From the NCBI GenBank assembly GCA_016192825.1, contig JACPTK010000079.1, positions 1-51,152 of the forward strand: DNA of 51,152 bases, given 5' to 3'. This stretch comes from Betaproteobacteria bacterium (lineage in GTDB: Bacteria > Pseudomonadota > Gammaproteobacteria > Burkholderiales > SG8-41). The notes below the pieces were generated by a model. That model was not told the DNA's origin. It saw only the letters and a program-made list of their open reading frames with translations, and did not search any database. Every line of letters starts with the position of its first letter. The first letter of the stretch is position 1. Shown here piece after piece: positions 1-8,178 of this stretch. Made by a program: the position numbers and the translations under genes.

Positions 1-28
1 CGGAGATGGATGGCATGGAGCAGACTCC

Positions 29-562
29 CTAACTTTTTCGCCCAGCGAGAATGAATCGAACCCCTGCCGGCAGCGAGCGCACGATGCGGGCCGGTGCAGC
101 GCGCCGCGGTTCGGAATAGTGCCTATTAATCAGCAAAGTATAGCAGCCGGCGGCATTCCCGGCAATGATGTCGCCGTCGCGATCGCCGACCATGTAGCTG
201 CGCCGCAGATCGATCTTCCAGCGCCGCGCCGCAGTGATCAGCATGCCGGGTTTCGGCTTGCGGCAGGCGCAGCCTTCATCCTGGCGGTGCGGGCACACGC
301 GGATGTCGTCCACTGCAATGCGCGCCCTCAGCTTCGCGTGCATCGCTTGCACCACCGACGCCGGCACCAGGCCATGACCGATGTCCGGCTGGTTGGTGAC
401 GACCACGACCAGGAAGCCGGCGCGCTTGAGCGCGCCCACCGCTTTCGGCACGCCCGGAAGCAGGCGGAAATCCTGGAGCCGGCGCGGCGCGTAGGGCTTG
501 CCGCCGCGCACTACGGAGCGGCTGATTACGCCGTCACGATCGAGAAAAACGGCGCGGCGCAA
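29..562 (-). CDS. gmhB: D,D-heptose 1,7-bisphosphate phosphatase-like HAD hydrolase
   Basis: Predicted cytoplasmic HAD phosphatase that removes the C7 phosphate of D-glycero-D-manno-heptose 1,7-bisphosphate. The 177-residue protein opens with the HAD nucleophile motif FLDRDGV (Asp8, Asp10), has motif II around VVTNQPD, a KPKPG lysine motif and the acidic motif MVGDRDGD. A zinc-loop pattern C90-P-H92...C98-A-C100 is present; its loop is shorter than the one I recall for E. coli GmhB. It lies 7 bases after the gmhA-like gene on the same strand, so the two are probably co-transcribed. With hddA (30411-31496) and hddC (21359-22060) it would complete a GDP-heptose route; an ADP-heptose role for core LPS is the alternative. 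The family is clear, the anomer preference is inferred. Confidence 0.85.
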   Translation of the reverse strand: MRRAVFLDRDGVISRSVVRGGKPYAPRRLQDFRLLPGVPKAVGALKRAGFLVVVVTNQPDIGHGLVPASVVQAMHAKLRARIAVDDIRVCPHRQDEGCACRKPKPGMLITAARRWKIDLRRSYMVGDRDGDIIAGNAAGCYTLLINRHYSEPRRAAPARIVRSLPAGVRFILAGRKS

Positions 563-569
563 GGACGGG

Positions 570-1154
570 CTACCACTTGGTCGCCTTCTGCTGCAATTTG
601 GGGTGCGACACGAGACAGTGCCAGACGACGGCGTGGAACGCCTCGGTGTGGGGCGTCACGTGCTTCGGGTCCACCGTGGGAACCACCACCACGTGGTCGC
701 CGACCTTCCGGGTGTAGCCGCCGTCGCGTCCGACAACGCCGAAGATGCGGGCGCCGCGCTGCTTCGCGAGGTCGAGCGCCCGCACGATGTTCGGGCTGAC
801 GTTGCGCTCGAGATCGCCTCCGCCCACGGAAAACACGAACACGCCGTCCTTGCCGGACAGCTTGCTCACCTCCAGCCACCCGGAAAAGACCGTTTCCCAG
901 CCTTCATCGTTGGTGCGAGCGGTGAGCTCCGACACGTTGTCGGTCGGCGCATAGGCCTCGAAACCGCACAACTTTCGAAAATCGTTCACCGCGTGCCCGC
1001 AGTTTCCCGCGCTGCCGCCGGCACCGATGAAGAACAATCGGCCGCCGGCCGCGCGGAGCTCGGCGAGCGCGCTGGCCATGGACTCGACGGCGGCGCGGTC
1101 CAGCGACCGGGCGATGGCCGACGCCTGCTCGAAAAACTCCTCTGCATGGGGCAT
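570..1154 (-). CDS. gmhA: Sedoheptulose 7-phosphate isomerase-like SIS-domain protein
   Basis: SIS-domain protein that should isomerise sedoheptulose 7-phosphate to D-glycero-D-manno-heptose 7-phosphate, the first step to activated heptose. From ATG at 1154 it has 194 residues, close to the usual GmhA size, with the phosphosugar-binding segment FIGAGGSAGNCGHA and a C-terminal PHTEAFHAVVWH helix whose His/Glu positions suit the isomerase. The frame stays open upstream to 1403, but that longer version would overlap the divergent methyltransferase start at 1367 and adds low-complexity residues unlike the family. I therefore use 1154. A weak purine stretch precedes that ATG, so a start a few codons upstream is possible. 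First gene of a two-gene operon with gmhB. Confidence 0.82.
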   Translation of the reverse strand: MPHAEEFFEQASAIARSLDRAAVESMASALAELRAAGGRLFFIGAGGSAGNCGHAVNDFRKLCGFEAYAPTDNVSELTARTNDEGWETVFSGWLEVSKLSGKDGVFVFSVGGGDLERNVSPNIVRALDLAKQRGARIFGVVGRDGGYTRKVGDHVVVVPTVDPKHVTPHTEAFHAVVWHCLVSHPKLQQKATKW

Positions 1155-1366
1155 GTTCCAGTATCTCTCGAATCGCTCGAAGACCGGCCGAATTTTACCA
1201 CCTCCGGCCGCGCCCAAATCCTCGTTCGAGCTCGTATCGGCGACCGGCCAAGCTGAAACGTCCACCGTGATAGACTGGGACGCGACAGGTACTCGATCGA
1301 ATATGCGGGTTTCCGATGCGCGGGGCGTGACCCGGCCCGCGGGCGCCAGCTGGATTCGCGAAGAAG

Positions 1367-2518
1367 ATGTCACCGTCCCAACATTGTCAGGCCTGCGGCG
1401 CAATGCGCCTGCACGAGATCGCGGGCTTCCGGCAGCTCCCGAGAGTGACCTCCGACAGCAAGCCGTTCCGGCAGGGCGGCCGGCTCTTCGTGTGCGAGAG
1501 CTGCGGAATGGCGCAGAAGATCGCCGACGCCGAATGGCTGGGCGAGACGGCGGAGATCTACCGCGACTACGAGATGTACCATCAGTCCGCGGCCAACGAC
1601 CAGCCCGTCTTCGATCCGGTCAGCGGCCGCCCGAGCGGCCGCTGCGAGGTGCTGGCGCGGCGCCTGCTGGAGGCCGGCGTCCTCCCCGCTTCCGGCGCGC
1701 TGCTCGACGTCGGCGCCGGCAGCGGCGCCATGCTCGCGGCATTTTCCGCGGCCTGCCGCGGCTGGACGCTGTTCGGGCTGGACCTCGATGACCGCAAGCA
1801 ACAGGCCCTCGCCGCGATACCGCGGTTTGAACGGCTGTTCACGGTGCCGATCGAGCAATTGCCCCGGCAATTCGATCTCGTCACCTTGATCCATTCGCTG
1901 GAGCATTTCCCGGACCCGCTCACGACGCTGCGCGCGCTGCGGGGGAAGATCGCCCCCGGTGGCCGGCTGTTTGTCGAGGTCAATAATGTCGAACGGCAGC
2001 CGTTCGATCTGGTCGTTGCCGACCATCTCTGCCATTTCACCCCGCGTTCGCTGGCGTTCATGGCGGCGCGCGCCGGCTACGGCGCCGAATCGGCAAGGAC
2101 CGATTGGGTAAACAAGGAAATTTCGCTGCTGGCCGCGGCGGAACCCGGGACATCGAAATCCGAATCGAGCGACGCGCGCGCGGCAATCGGGAAAGTCGAG
2201 TCCGAAGTCGCCTGGCTGGGCGGCATGCTCGAGCATGCGCGCGCGTTAGCGGAGGGCGCGCGCTTCGGCATATTCGGCACTTCGGTCGCGGCGACCTGGC
2301 TCGCGGCCGGCCTCGGCGATGCGGTCGCGTTTTTCGTCGACGAGGATCCCGCGCGCGAGGGCCGCGCGCACCTCGGGCGGCCGATTTTCAAGCCGTCCCA
2401 GGTCCCGCAGGGCGCGATCGTCTATCTCGCCTTCGCGCGCGAAATCGCGGACGCGATCCGCGGCCGCCTGGCCGGTCTGCCCGCAACGCTTGCTGCGCCG
2501 CCCGCGGTCGTATCGTGA
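1367..2518 (+). CDS. Zinc-binding class I SAM-dependent methyltransferase of sugar-cluster type
   Basis: A 383-residue protein with the three-part layout of sugar-cluster methyltransferases. An N-terminal zinc-ribbon-like part carries CxxC pairs (C7/C10 and C47/C50). A Rossmann domain has the SAM motif DVGAGSGAM followed by LIHSLEHFPDP. A C-terminal part has a second Rossmann-like motif FGTSVAATWLAAGL. Such proteins methylate NDP-sugars or glycan residues; the exact substrate and C versus O specificity cannot be read here. It is divergent from gmhA (212 bases between starts) and followed after 7 bases by the tandem paralogues, so it probably leads a three-gene transcript. Start is the ATG that gives the first CxxC at the N-terminus. 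Confidence 0.78.
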   Translation: MSPSQHCQACGAMRLHEIAGFRQLPRVTSDSKPFRQGGRLFVCESCGMAQKIADAEWLGETAEIYRDYEMYHQSAANDQPVFDPVSGRPSGRCEVLARRLLEAGVLPASGALLDVGAGSGAMLAAFSAACRGWTLFGLDLDDRKQQALAAIPRFERLFTVPIEQLPRQFDLVTLIHSLEHFPDPLTTLRALRGKIAPGGRLFVEVNNVERQPFDLVVADHLCHFTPRSLAFMAARAGYGAESARTDWVNKEISLLAAAEPGTSKSESSDARAAIGKVESEVAWLGGMLEHARALAEGARFGIFGTSVAATWLAAGLGDAVAFFVDEDPAREGRAHLGRPIFKPSQVPQGAIVYLAFAREIADAIRGRLAGLPATLAAPPAVVS

Positions 2519-2525
2519 AACGCGC

Positions 2526-3623
2526 ATGATCATGTCCGCCCAGACCCTGTGCGCCGTCTACGATTTCGAGCTCATGCCCTACGCGCTGGGGGATGTGCTC
2601 ACGTGGAATGTCCAGACCGCCATCCGCTGTGAGGAGCTGGGCCGCGACCGGGTGGATGTCTTCATTTGCCTGGACGAGCGTTTTCCCGCGAACATTTACC
2701 AGCGGGACCTGGTGACCGCCGAGAATTGCGGACTGTTCTTCAGCGAGCTCTTCGGCGCATTCGGCACCCACCCCAGGCTGGGAAACGTGTATTTATATCG
2801 CCGGCGCGAGGAGGTGCTGCAGCGGTTGCGCGAGCTGGCGCAAGGCGATGCGGCGAATTCGGAATCGCTGGCCGATTACGAGCGGACGCTGGCGCGCCGC
2901 GACGACGACGATGCGTTGATCCGATATTTCACGAAATACGTCCAGCGCCACGAGAAAATCAATGCCTTTGCCCGAGAGTTCGGGCGGATTCCGCTCCTGC
3001 GCCCGAGCGTAGGCTGCGAGGCTGCCGTGGAGCAGCTGCTCGCGAATCAGTTCGCGGGCGTCAGGCTTGTCGCGATTCACACACGACTCCGTCGCGTCGA
3101 TGCGGGCTACGGAGGCGCGGTCACCTACTCGCGGGACTCGGATTTCCTGGAGTGGTACGAATTTCTCAAGGAAGCGGGAAGCAAGCATCCGGACGTGCGG
3201 TTTGTAGTCGTCGGGCGTCTGCAGGAGAAGCCGCAGGAGTTGCTGAGATTGCCAAATGTTACGAGCCTACGCACCCTGGGGTTGGGGTTGGGGCACGAAT
3301 TGACCCTTATGCTCCGATGCGATTTGTTTATCGGTACGTCTAGCGGTTTTGCCGCGATGGCCAACTTTTCGGAAATACCCTATTTCATCACCCGTATGAC
3401 TCAGCGATCGTCTATTGCCTACGACATCGCGCCCGCGGCCGATCGCCTCCCTTTCGCAATTGAGCAGCAACTTTTGGTGTACGAACCAGAGACACTGGAA
3501 TTGCTGACGCGCCTGCTCGATCGCGGATTGGCAGCGGCGCCACGTCGAGGCGGCGCGTGCGGCGCTTCGACCAATCAAGGGTCCGGCACGAGTCCCAGAT
3601 TTCGCGAGATATCGGGCGCATGA
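2526..3623 (+). CDS. Uncharacterised polysaccharide-cluster protein, first tandem copy, possibly a glycosyltransferase
   Basis: I do not recognise this family. The 365-residue protein starts MIMSAQTLCAVYDFELMPY and is closely similar along its length to the next gene. No signal peptide or membrane segment is evident. The C-terminal half alternates predicted strands and helices (IHTRLRR, RFVVVGR, LGHELTLMLRCDLFIG, TSSGFAAMANFSEIPYFI). This recalls the nucleotide-sugar half of GT-B transferases, including O-fucosyltransferase-like folds, but that is only a resemblance. Two in-frame ATGs (2526 and 2532) are possible. Its stop overlaps an ATG of the next frame (ATGA at 3620). It lacks the ~150-residue C-terminal extension of its paralogue and ends in a divergent, low-complexity tail. 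Confidence 0.7.
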   Translation: MIMSAQTLCAVYDFELMPYALGDVLTWNVQTAIRCEELGRDRVDVFICLDERFPANIYQRDLVTAENCGLFFSELFGAFGTHPRLGNVYLYRRREEVLQRLRELAQGDAANSESLADYERTLARRDDDDALIRYFTKYVQRHEKINAFAREFGRIPLLRPSVGCEAAVEQLLANQFAGVRLVAIHTRLRRVDAGYGGAVTYSRDSDFLEWYEFLKEAGSKHPDVRFVVVGRLQEKPQELLRLPNVTSLRTLGLGLGHELTLMLRCDLFIGTSSGFAAMANFSEIPYFITRMTQRSSIAYDIAPAADRLPFAIEQQLLVYEPETLELLTRLLDRGLAAAPRRGGACGASTNQGSGTSPRFREISGA

Positions 3624-3637
3624 GGGGAAAACAAGCC

Positions 3638-5173
3638 ATGATCAGCGACGCTTATTGCGCGGTCTACGATTTCGGCCTCATGCCCTATGCACTGGGAGAT
3701 GTCCTGACCTGGAACGTGCATAGTGCAATCCACTGTGAGCAGCGGGGCCGGGCACGGGTGGACACCTTCATCTGCCTGGACGAATCCATACCTTCGAACC
3801 TTTTCCAGCGTGATTTCGTAACCGCCGAGAACAGCCACCTGCTTTTTAACGAGCTTTTTGGGGCATTTGGCACACACCCCTCGCCTGGCAACGTGCACTT
3901 CTATCGCCGCCGGGAAACGATGCTGGAAAGACTACGAGAGTTGGCAGCCGCCGATGAAGTGATCGCCGAATCGGTCACCGAATATGAGCGGACAATCGCG
4001 GCGCTCGACGATAAAGCCGCGCTAATCCGCTATTTCACGAAGTACGCGTACTCCCATCAAGGGATCAATGCGTTCTTCGAGGCGCGCGGCAGAATACCCC
4101 GGCTGCGCTCGAGCACCGGATGCGCGCCGGACGTGGATAGCGTGGTGACGAAAAGGTTTGCCGGCAAGAGGATCGTCACTATTCACATGCGACATCGCCG
4201 CCTGGACATCGGTTACGGGGGGGAAATCAGCTATACCCGTGATTCGGATTTTCTGGAATGGTACGAGTTTCTACGAGAGGCGGGGAAAAAGCATCCGGAT
4301 GTGCAGTTTGTCGCGCTGGGACGACAGCAGGAAAAGCCGGTTGAGTTGCTAAATTTGCCAAACGTCGCCAGCCTTCGATCCTGGGGCCTCGGCCTCGGGC
4401 ACGAATTGACACTGATGCTTCGCGGCGACCTTTTCATCGGGGCGTCAAGCGGATTCGCCGCCATGGCGTATTTTTCGGAGGTTCCGTATTTCATTACCCG
4501 GATGACCCAAGCGGCCTGCAAAGCCTACACCATCGATTTCGGCGCCAAGCGTTTCCCGTTCGGATCGGAGCGCCAGATTCTGGTATACGAACCCGAGACA
4601 AAGGAGTTGCTGATGCGACTTCTTGAGCAAGGTTTGGAGGCGATTCCGGGGCGTGGCGGTGGTTCAGGTCCCACGCTCGATCCGACCATCGACGTGCGCA
4701 GCTGGGAATGGGAGCGCTCCCAGTGGTTGAGCCCCGGCGCAACCAGCTATCGATTTTTCGATGATGCGGTATTTGCCGACAAGGAGACGGCGTTCCTGAT
4801 ATGGCCGCTGATTAGAGAGGCGCAGGACCATTGGCGCGCCGGCGAATCGGGCCGGTCACTGGCCACCCTGGAGCGCATCGAGGCGAATTTTCCGCGCATG
4901 TGCGAGCGGTTTCCGGAATTCCTGCGGCTCAGGATGGCCCTCGCGTCGTCGCGAAAGGACTTGCGGACTGTTGAGCGCTGCAAAGCGAATCTGATGCAAA
5001 TTAGCGATCGGGACCGAGGATATGCCGGCTTGGTGCGATCGGTAAAACGGTATCTGGCCAGGGGATTTCCAGCGGCGACGCGGCTCAAGTACTTTTGGAA
5101 TCGCAAGCACCGGATTCCTCAAAAACTCGTGAGCCTCCTTCGGCGCCCAGCGTCAACGCAGGGTGGATCCTGA
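3638..5173 (+). CDS. Uncharacterised polysaccharide-cluster protein, second tandem copy with C-terminal extension
   Basis: A 511-residue paralogue of the preceding gene. The first ~345 residues align nearly end to end (shared CAVYDF, LMPYALGDVLTWNV, GAFGTHP, IRYFTKY, YSRDSDFLEWYEF-like and GLGLGHELTLMLR segments). The last ~160 residues are unique, alpha-helical and tetratricopeptide-like in feel (RAGESGRSLATLERIEANF). ATG 3638 is preferred over ATG 3620 because it matches the N-terminus of the paralogue and has a GAGGGG ribosome-binding site 10 bases upstream. No transmembrane segment is visible. Function unknown; a glycosyltransferase or glycan-modifying role is inferred from context only. 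It is convergent with the first E1-beta gene. Confidence 0.72.
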   Translation: MISDAYCAVYDFGLMPYALGDVLTWNVHSAIHCEQRGRARVDTFICLDESIPSNLFQRDFVTAENSHLLFNELFGAFGTHPSPGNVHFYRRRETMLERLRELAAADEVIAESVTEYERTIAALDDKAALIRYFTKYAYSHQGINAFFEARGRIPRLRSSTGCAPDVDSVVTKRFAGKRIVTIHMRHRRLDIGYGGEISYTRDSDFLEWYEFLREAGKKHPDVQFVALGRQQEKPVELLNLPNVASLRSWGLGLGHELTLMLRGDLFIGASSGFAAMAYFSEVPYFITRMTQAACKAYTIDFGAKRFPFGSERQILVYEPETKELLMRLLEQGLEAIPGRGGGSGPTLDPTIDVRSWEWERSQWLSPGATSYRFFDDAVFADKETAFLIWPLIREAQDHWRAGESGRSLATLERIEANFPRMCERFPEFLRLRMALASSRKDLRTVERCKANLMQISDRDRGYAGLVRSVKRYLARGFPAATRLKYFWNRKHRIPQKLVSLLRRPASTQGGS

Positions 5174-5312
5174 TTCGGGCCGAGCAGCTGGGAGCGGGCC
5201 GGGACGCGGCAGACAGGCGTCCACAATATTCAAGCACTTCCATCAAGGGTAGCTGCGTCTGATTCCCGCGCGAGCGACACGTGACGTTGCGCCCGCGCCC
5301 GCCGTGTGCGGG

Positions 5313-6371
5313 TCATCGACAGAGCTTGCGTAGTTGCGCTGCTACATCCACCTCACTTGGATAATAAATTGCCTCGAGGGCAGCGCTCATCGGCGTGTGG
5401 CTGTCCGGATAACCGATCCGCAAAGGATCGGCGCGCAGGCAGCGACCGAGTCGCTCGGCAACGCGCGCGATTACCTCGCCGGACACGCCGAACGACCGCC
5501 ATGCCGGATCGATGACGGCGATGCGTCCCGTTTTCTCGACCGATTTGCAGACGCTTTCCGAGTCGAGCGGCGAGATCGTGCGCAAATCGATAACCTCTGC
5601 TTGCACTTTATGCTGCTCCAGCAAATCAGCAACGCGCAGCGCGAAAGGCACCATGGCACCGACGGCGACCAGCGTGATGTGTTCTCCAGCGCGGCGCACC
5701 GCAGCGCAACCAAAGCGCACACGATATGGCCTTACCGGAACCCGGTCCTTTAGCGCATAAAGGGAACGGTGTTCAACCATGATGACGGGGTTTTCCCCAA
5801 AGATGCTCTCCAGCAGCAATCCCTTGGCGTCGAACGGCGTGGCGGGCATCGCGACTGTCAGTCCCGGCACGTGCGCGTACCAGGCATGCGGGCTTTTCGA
5901 GTGCTGGGGTCCCTGCCCCCAGCCCTTGCCGACGATAGCGCGGATAGTGACGGGCAGCACCGACTCGCAATTGGACTTGAATCGCCACAACGAGAGCCAA
6001 TTCACGATCGCATCCATCGCGTAGAACATGAAGTCAATCCTGTGGTGCACGAGCACCGGCCGCATTCCTGCGACTGCCGCGCCGATGCCAAGCGCAGTCA
6101 TCGCGCTTTCGGACACCGGAAAGTCCCGCACCCGTTCACGGCCAAAACGCTCGGCAAGCCCTCCCGTGGAGCCGAATACCCCGCGGGCAAAATCCACGAG
6201 TTGTCCCATCACCAGGACTTGCTCGCTGAGCTCCATGGCTTGGTACAGGCCCTGCCTGAGGGCTTCAGCGTAGGTAATCTCATTGTGGGCGCGCCCCGAC
6301 ATTCCAGGCGAGTTCGATTGCTCCATTCCAGAAGCTTCGCCCGGTCGAGTTCGCGTTGCGTCGTTTCCCAT
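5313..6371 (-). CDS. E1-beta-like thiamine-diphosphate enzyme subunit, first pair
   Basis: Pyrimidine-binding (beta) subunit of a two-subunit transketolase-like / 2-oxoacid dehydrogenase E1 enzyme, 352 residues. An N-terminal pyrimidine domain has a glutamate (E88 in FPVSESAM) where E1-beta proteins place the cofactor-activating Glu, followed by GIGAAVAGMRPV, GWGQGPQHS and HVPGLTVAMPATP. The C-terminal transketolase domain includes VEHRSLYALK and VIDLRTISPLD. It starts 13 bases after its alpha partner. No E2 or E3 gene is nearby, so it probably transfers a C2 (hydroxyethyl or hydroxyacetyl) unit or makes a ketol instead of feeding an acyl-transfer complex. Internal ATGs at 6326 and 6302 are alternative starts; residues 1-30 are poorly conserved in appearance. 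Confidence 0.83.
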   Translation of the reverse strand: MGNDATRTRPGEASGMEQSNSPGMSGRAHNEITYAEALRQGLYQAMELSEQVLVMGQLVDFARGVFGSTGGLAERFGRERVRDFPVSESAMTALGIGAAVAGMRPVLVHHRIDFMFYAMDAIVNWLSLWRFKSNCESVLPVTIRAIVGKGWGQGPQHSKSPHAWYAHVPGLTVAMPATPFDAKGLLLESIFGENPVIMVEHRSLYALKDRVPVRPYRVRFGCAAVRRAGEHITLVAVGAMVPFALRVADLLEQHKVQAEVIDLRTISPLDSESVCKSVEKTGRIAVIDPAWRSFGVSGEVIARVAERLGRCLRADPLRIGYPDSHTPMSAALEAIYYPSEVDVAAQLRKLCR

Positions 6372-6384
6372 GTCCGAGTCGCCG

Positions 6385-7503
6385 TCAATAGCCTTTCGCC
6401 TGAACCAACTCTTGGTGCGCGTTGAACTCGTTCACATCGACGTCCGTAAGCAATCGGTCTGCCTCCGGGGTTGCGCTAGCGAAATTCAGACTTGCCCAGT
6501 TCGGGGCAACCGGGAAGGGGCTGCCCTTCGCAAACTGAAAGCACGCTTGGATCTCGGCCTCGAATTCACGGGCCAGCGCCGCTTTTTCCGCGTCGTCAAG
6601 CATTCCCTTCGACCGAATCTCGTGCTCAAGCAACGCAATCGGGCAGTTGCGCTTCCAGGCCTCAAGTTCGCCCGGTTCGCGGTAGCCCATGGGGTCATCA
6701 CTGGCCGGTCCATAATGACCGCTCCAGCGATACGTATAGGCCTCCACGAATGTCGGCCCGGCGCCATTGCGTGCTCGGGTGATCGCGGCAGATAGCGTTC
6801 GATGAACCAGCGGAGCGTCGTTGCCGAAGATCGTCGAACTCTCGATTCCAAACGTGGCAACGCGCTCGCTGATATTGTCCGACGAGGTTCGCTTTAATTG
6901 CGGGGAGAATACCGAGTACTTGTTATTCTCACACACCAGCACCAAAGGAAGCTTGGCGAGCGCCGCGTAGTTTATCGTTTCCCAAAAGACACCCTCATCC
7001 GTCGCCGCTTCTCCGAATCCCGCCACCACAACGTGATTGGTTTTCTGCAGCGTCGCGGCGAGCGCGGACCCCGCGGATATCGCCGCCGCTCCGGCAAGCA
7101 CTGCTCCGCTGAAAAATCGCCGAGATGGATAGGAAATATCCTGCGAGCCGGCGAGCCCGGCATTTGCGCCCGTGGACTTTCCATAGAGCTCCGCAAAGAG
7201 AGCGTTCATCGGCGCGCCCTTTGCAAGATAGTAGCCGTGCGAGCGGTGATGCGAATAGAGGTAATCGTCCGCACGAAGCAGCAACGACAGCGCGGCCGGC
7301 ACTGCCTCCTGTCCCACGCAGAAATGCACCGGGCATCGCATCTCGTCGGCGGGATGATATTCTCGCGCAAGCGCGTCCTCGCACATCCGCAAGCGAAGCA
7401 TGAACCGGTACAACGATCTTGCGATTTGCGCCTCGCCGTCCCTAATACTCAGATCACGATAGGGACCAGCAGAGATGATCGATTCATGTGTTATGGTTCT
7501 CAT
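6385..7503 (-). CDS. E1-alpha-like thiamine-diphosphate enzyme subunit, first pair, atypical cofactor motif
   Basis: Cofactor-binding (alpha) subunit, 372 residues, partner of the gene just downstream. It shows the E1-alpha features VHFCVGQEAVPAAL and HHRSHGYYLAKG. The TPP/Mg motif differs from the standard: the GDG position reads GEA (residues 164-166, in AGFGEAATDEGVF), followed by the expected CENNKYS (Asn193/194). The usual GKGGSMH segment is replaced by AGLAGSQDISY. The conserved acid is thus Glu, not Asp, so activity is plausible but altered. The second E1-alpha in this window (29447-30403) has normal motifs. It is the first gene of its operon, divergent from manC across a 662-base spacer. 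Confidence 0.82.
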   Translation of the reverse strand: MRTITHESIISAGPYRDLSIRDGEAQIARSLYRFMLRLRMCEDALAREYHPADEMRCPVHFCVGQEAVPAALSLLLRADDYLYSHHRSHGYYLAKGAPMNALFAELYGKSTGANAGLAGSQDISYPSRRFFSGAVLAGAAAISAGSALAATLQKTNHVVVAGFGEAATDEGVFWETINYAALAKLPLVLVCENNKYSVFSPQLKRTSSDNISERVATFGIESSTIFGNDAPLVHRTLSAAITRARNGAGPTFVEAYTYRWSGHYGPASDDPMGYREPGELEAWKRNCPIALLEHEIRSKGMLDDAEKAALAREFEAEIQACFQFAKGSPFPVAPNWASLNFASATPEADRLLTDVDVNEFNAHQELVQAKGY

Positions 7504-7748
7504 GCTCTCCCACGCGCGTCATTCGGGCGCTGAAGTCCGGCGGTGCAACTGCACCTAAATTGCAATCGAGCCAGGGGGGGTGGTTGCCGACCCGAGTGCG
7601 ATATCCATGACATCCAATCGCCCTCATATCGGCATGCTCGTCTGCATTCTATCGCGACTGGCCTCGACGTGTCAGCGTTTGCATACGCCTTGGACGATGC
7701 ACGCAACACTTGAGTTCATTGTGGTTTCGCGGACTGACGCGGTCCCCT

Positions 7749-7784
7749 AGCAGCCTGTCGGACTTGGTATTCCGACAGGCTGCT
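7749..7784. repeat. REP-like palindrome
   Basis: Perfect 14-bp arms AGCAGCCTGTCGGA and TCCGACAGGCTGCT around an 8-base loop (CTTGGTAT). It is one of several related palindromes here (35010, 35179, 45704, 50996) sharing a GTCGGACTT core but with different stem sequences. Confidence 0.85.
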
Positions 7785-7878
7785 GACAGCAAAACCGCCT
7801 GCGAATTTCGACTAACATTCGGGATGACGACCGTTCTTGGCCTCCAACGGGCGCGCGAGCAGGCTGAAAACAGGGTTT

Positions 7879-8178
7879 TCACTGCCTTTTCCTTTCGCTT
7901 TTGCGCTGGAGCATCGGTTTGCAATCCCATGTAATGGCTTTGGGTAACGTCGCGGTATAGTCGAGACGAGCGCGCTGCGGACGCTCTTCCACAAACACTC
8001 GGTCACCGATCCAGAGTCGGATATCTAGGGGATGAATTGCCGGCACGTCCATGACTTCCGGAGCACTTTCACTGGAAGCCCCGCAATGCCGGCTATGAAC
8101 ATTGTTTTGCGTAATTGGGCGGGTGTATATTGCCAGCGTCTTCCAACTCAGCGTTCCCTTTGGCCATGCCGGACACAT
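7879..8178 (-). other. Possible short gene remnant of unknown identity
   Basis: A 99-codon minus-strand open frame whose middle part (VPAIHPLDIRLWIGDRVF, then RARLDYTATLPKAITWDCK) has ordinary, protein-like composition, unlike the arginine-rich shadows elsewhere. It lies in otherwise non-coding DNA next to the REP-like element and overlaps the manC start. It could be a decayed fragment of a transferred gene or chance. I recognise no family and see no clear ribosome-binding site. Confidence 0.2.
8102..8131 (+). promoter_or_regulatory. Possible sigma-70-type promoter of manC
   Basis: A TTGTTT -35-like box (8102-8107), an 18-base spacer and TATATT (8126-8131) lie about 35 bases before the manC start, in a locally AT-richer stretch. 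This is by eye only. Confidence 0.3.

Larger units (their letters stand above)
7504..8165. other. Long intergenic region between divergent E1-alpha and manC
   Basis: A 662-base stretch between divergent genes. It holds one REP-like palindrome (7749-7784), followed by the sequence GCAAAACCGCCTGC that also follows the palindromes at 35 kb and 45.7 kb. It also holds a possible promoter just before manC and a weak minus-strand reading frame (7879-8178). I see no convincing gene otherwise. It probably carries the promoters for both flanking operons. Confidence 0.6.

Noticed and set aside
570-1403. Longer N-terminus for the gmhA-like gene
   Set aside because: It overlaps the divergent methyltransferase start and adds non-conserved residues; the 194-residue form matches the family.
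5313-7503. Pyruvate or branched-chain 2-oxoacid dehydrogenase complex
   Set aside because: No E2 (lipoyl acyltransferase) or E3 gene near either E1 pair; both pairs sit in polysaccharide operons.
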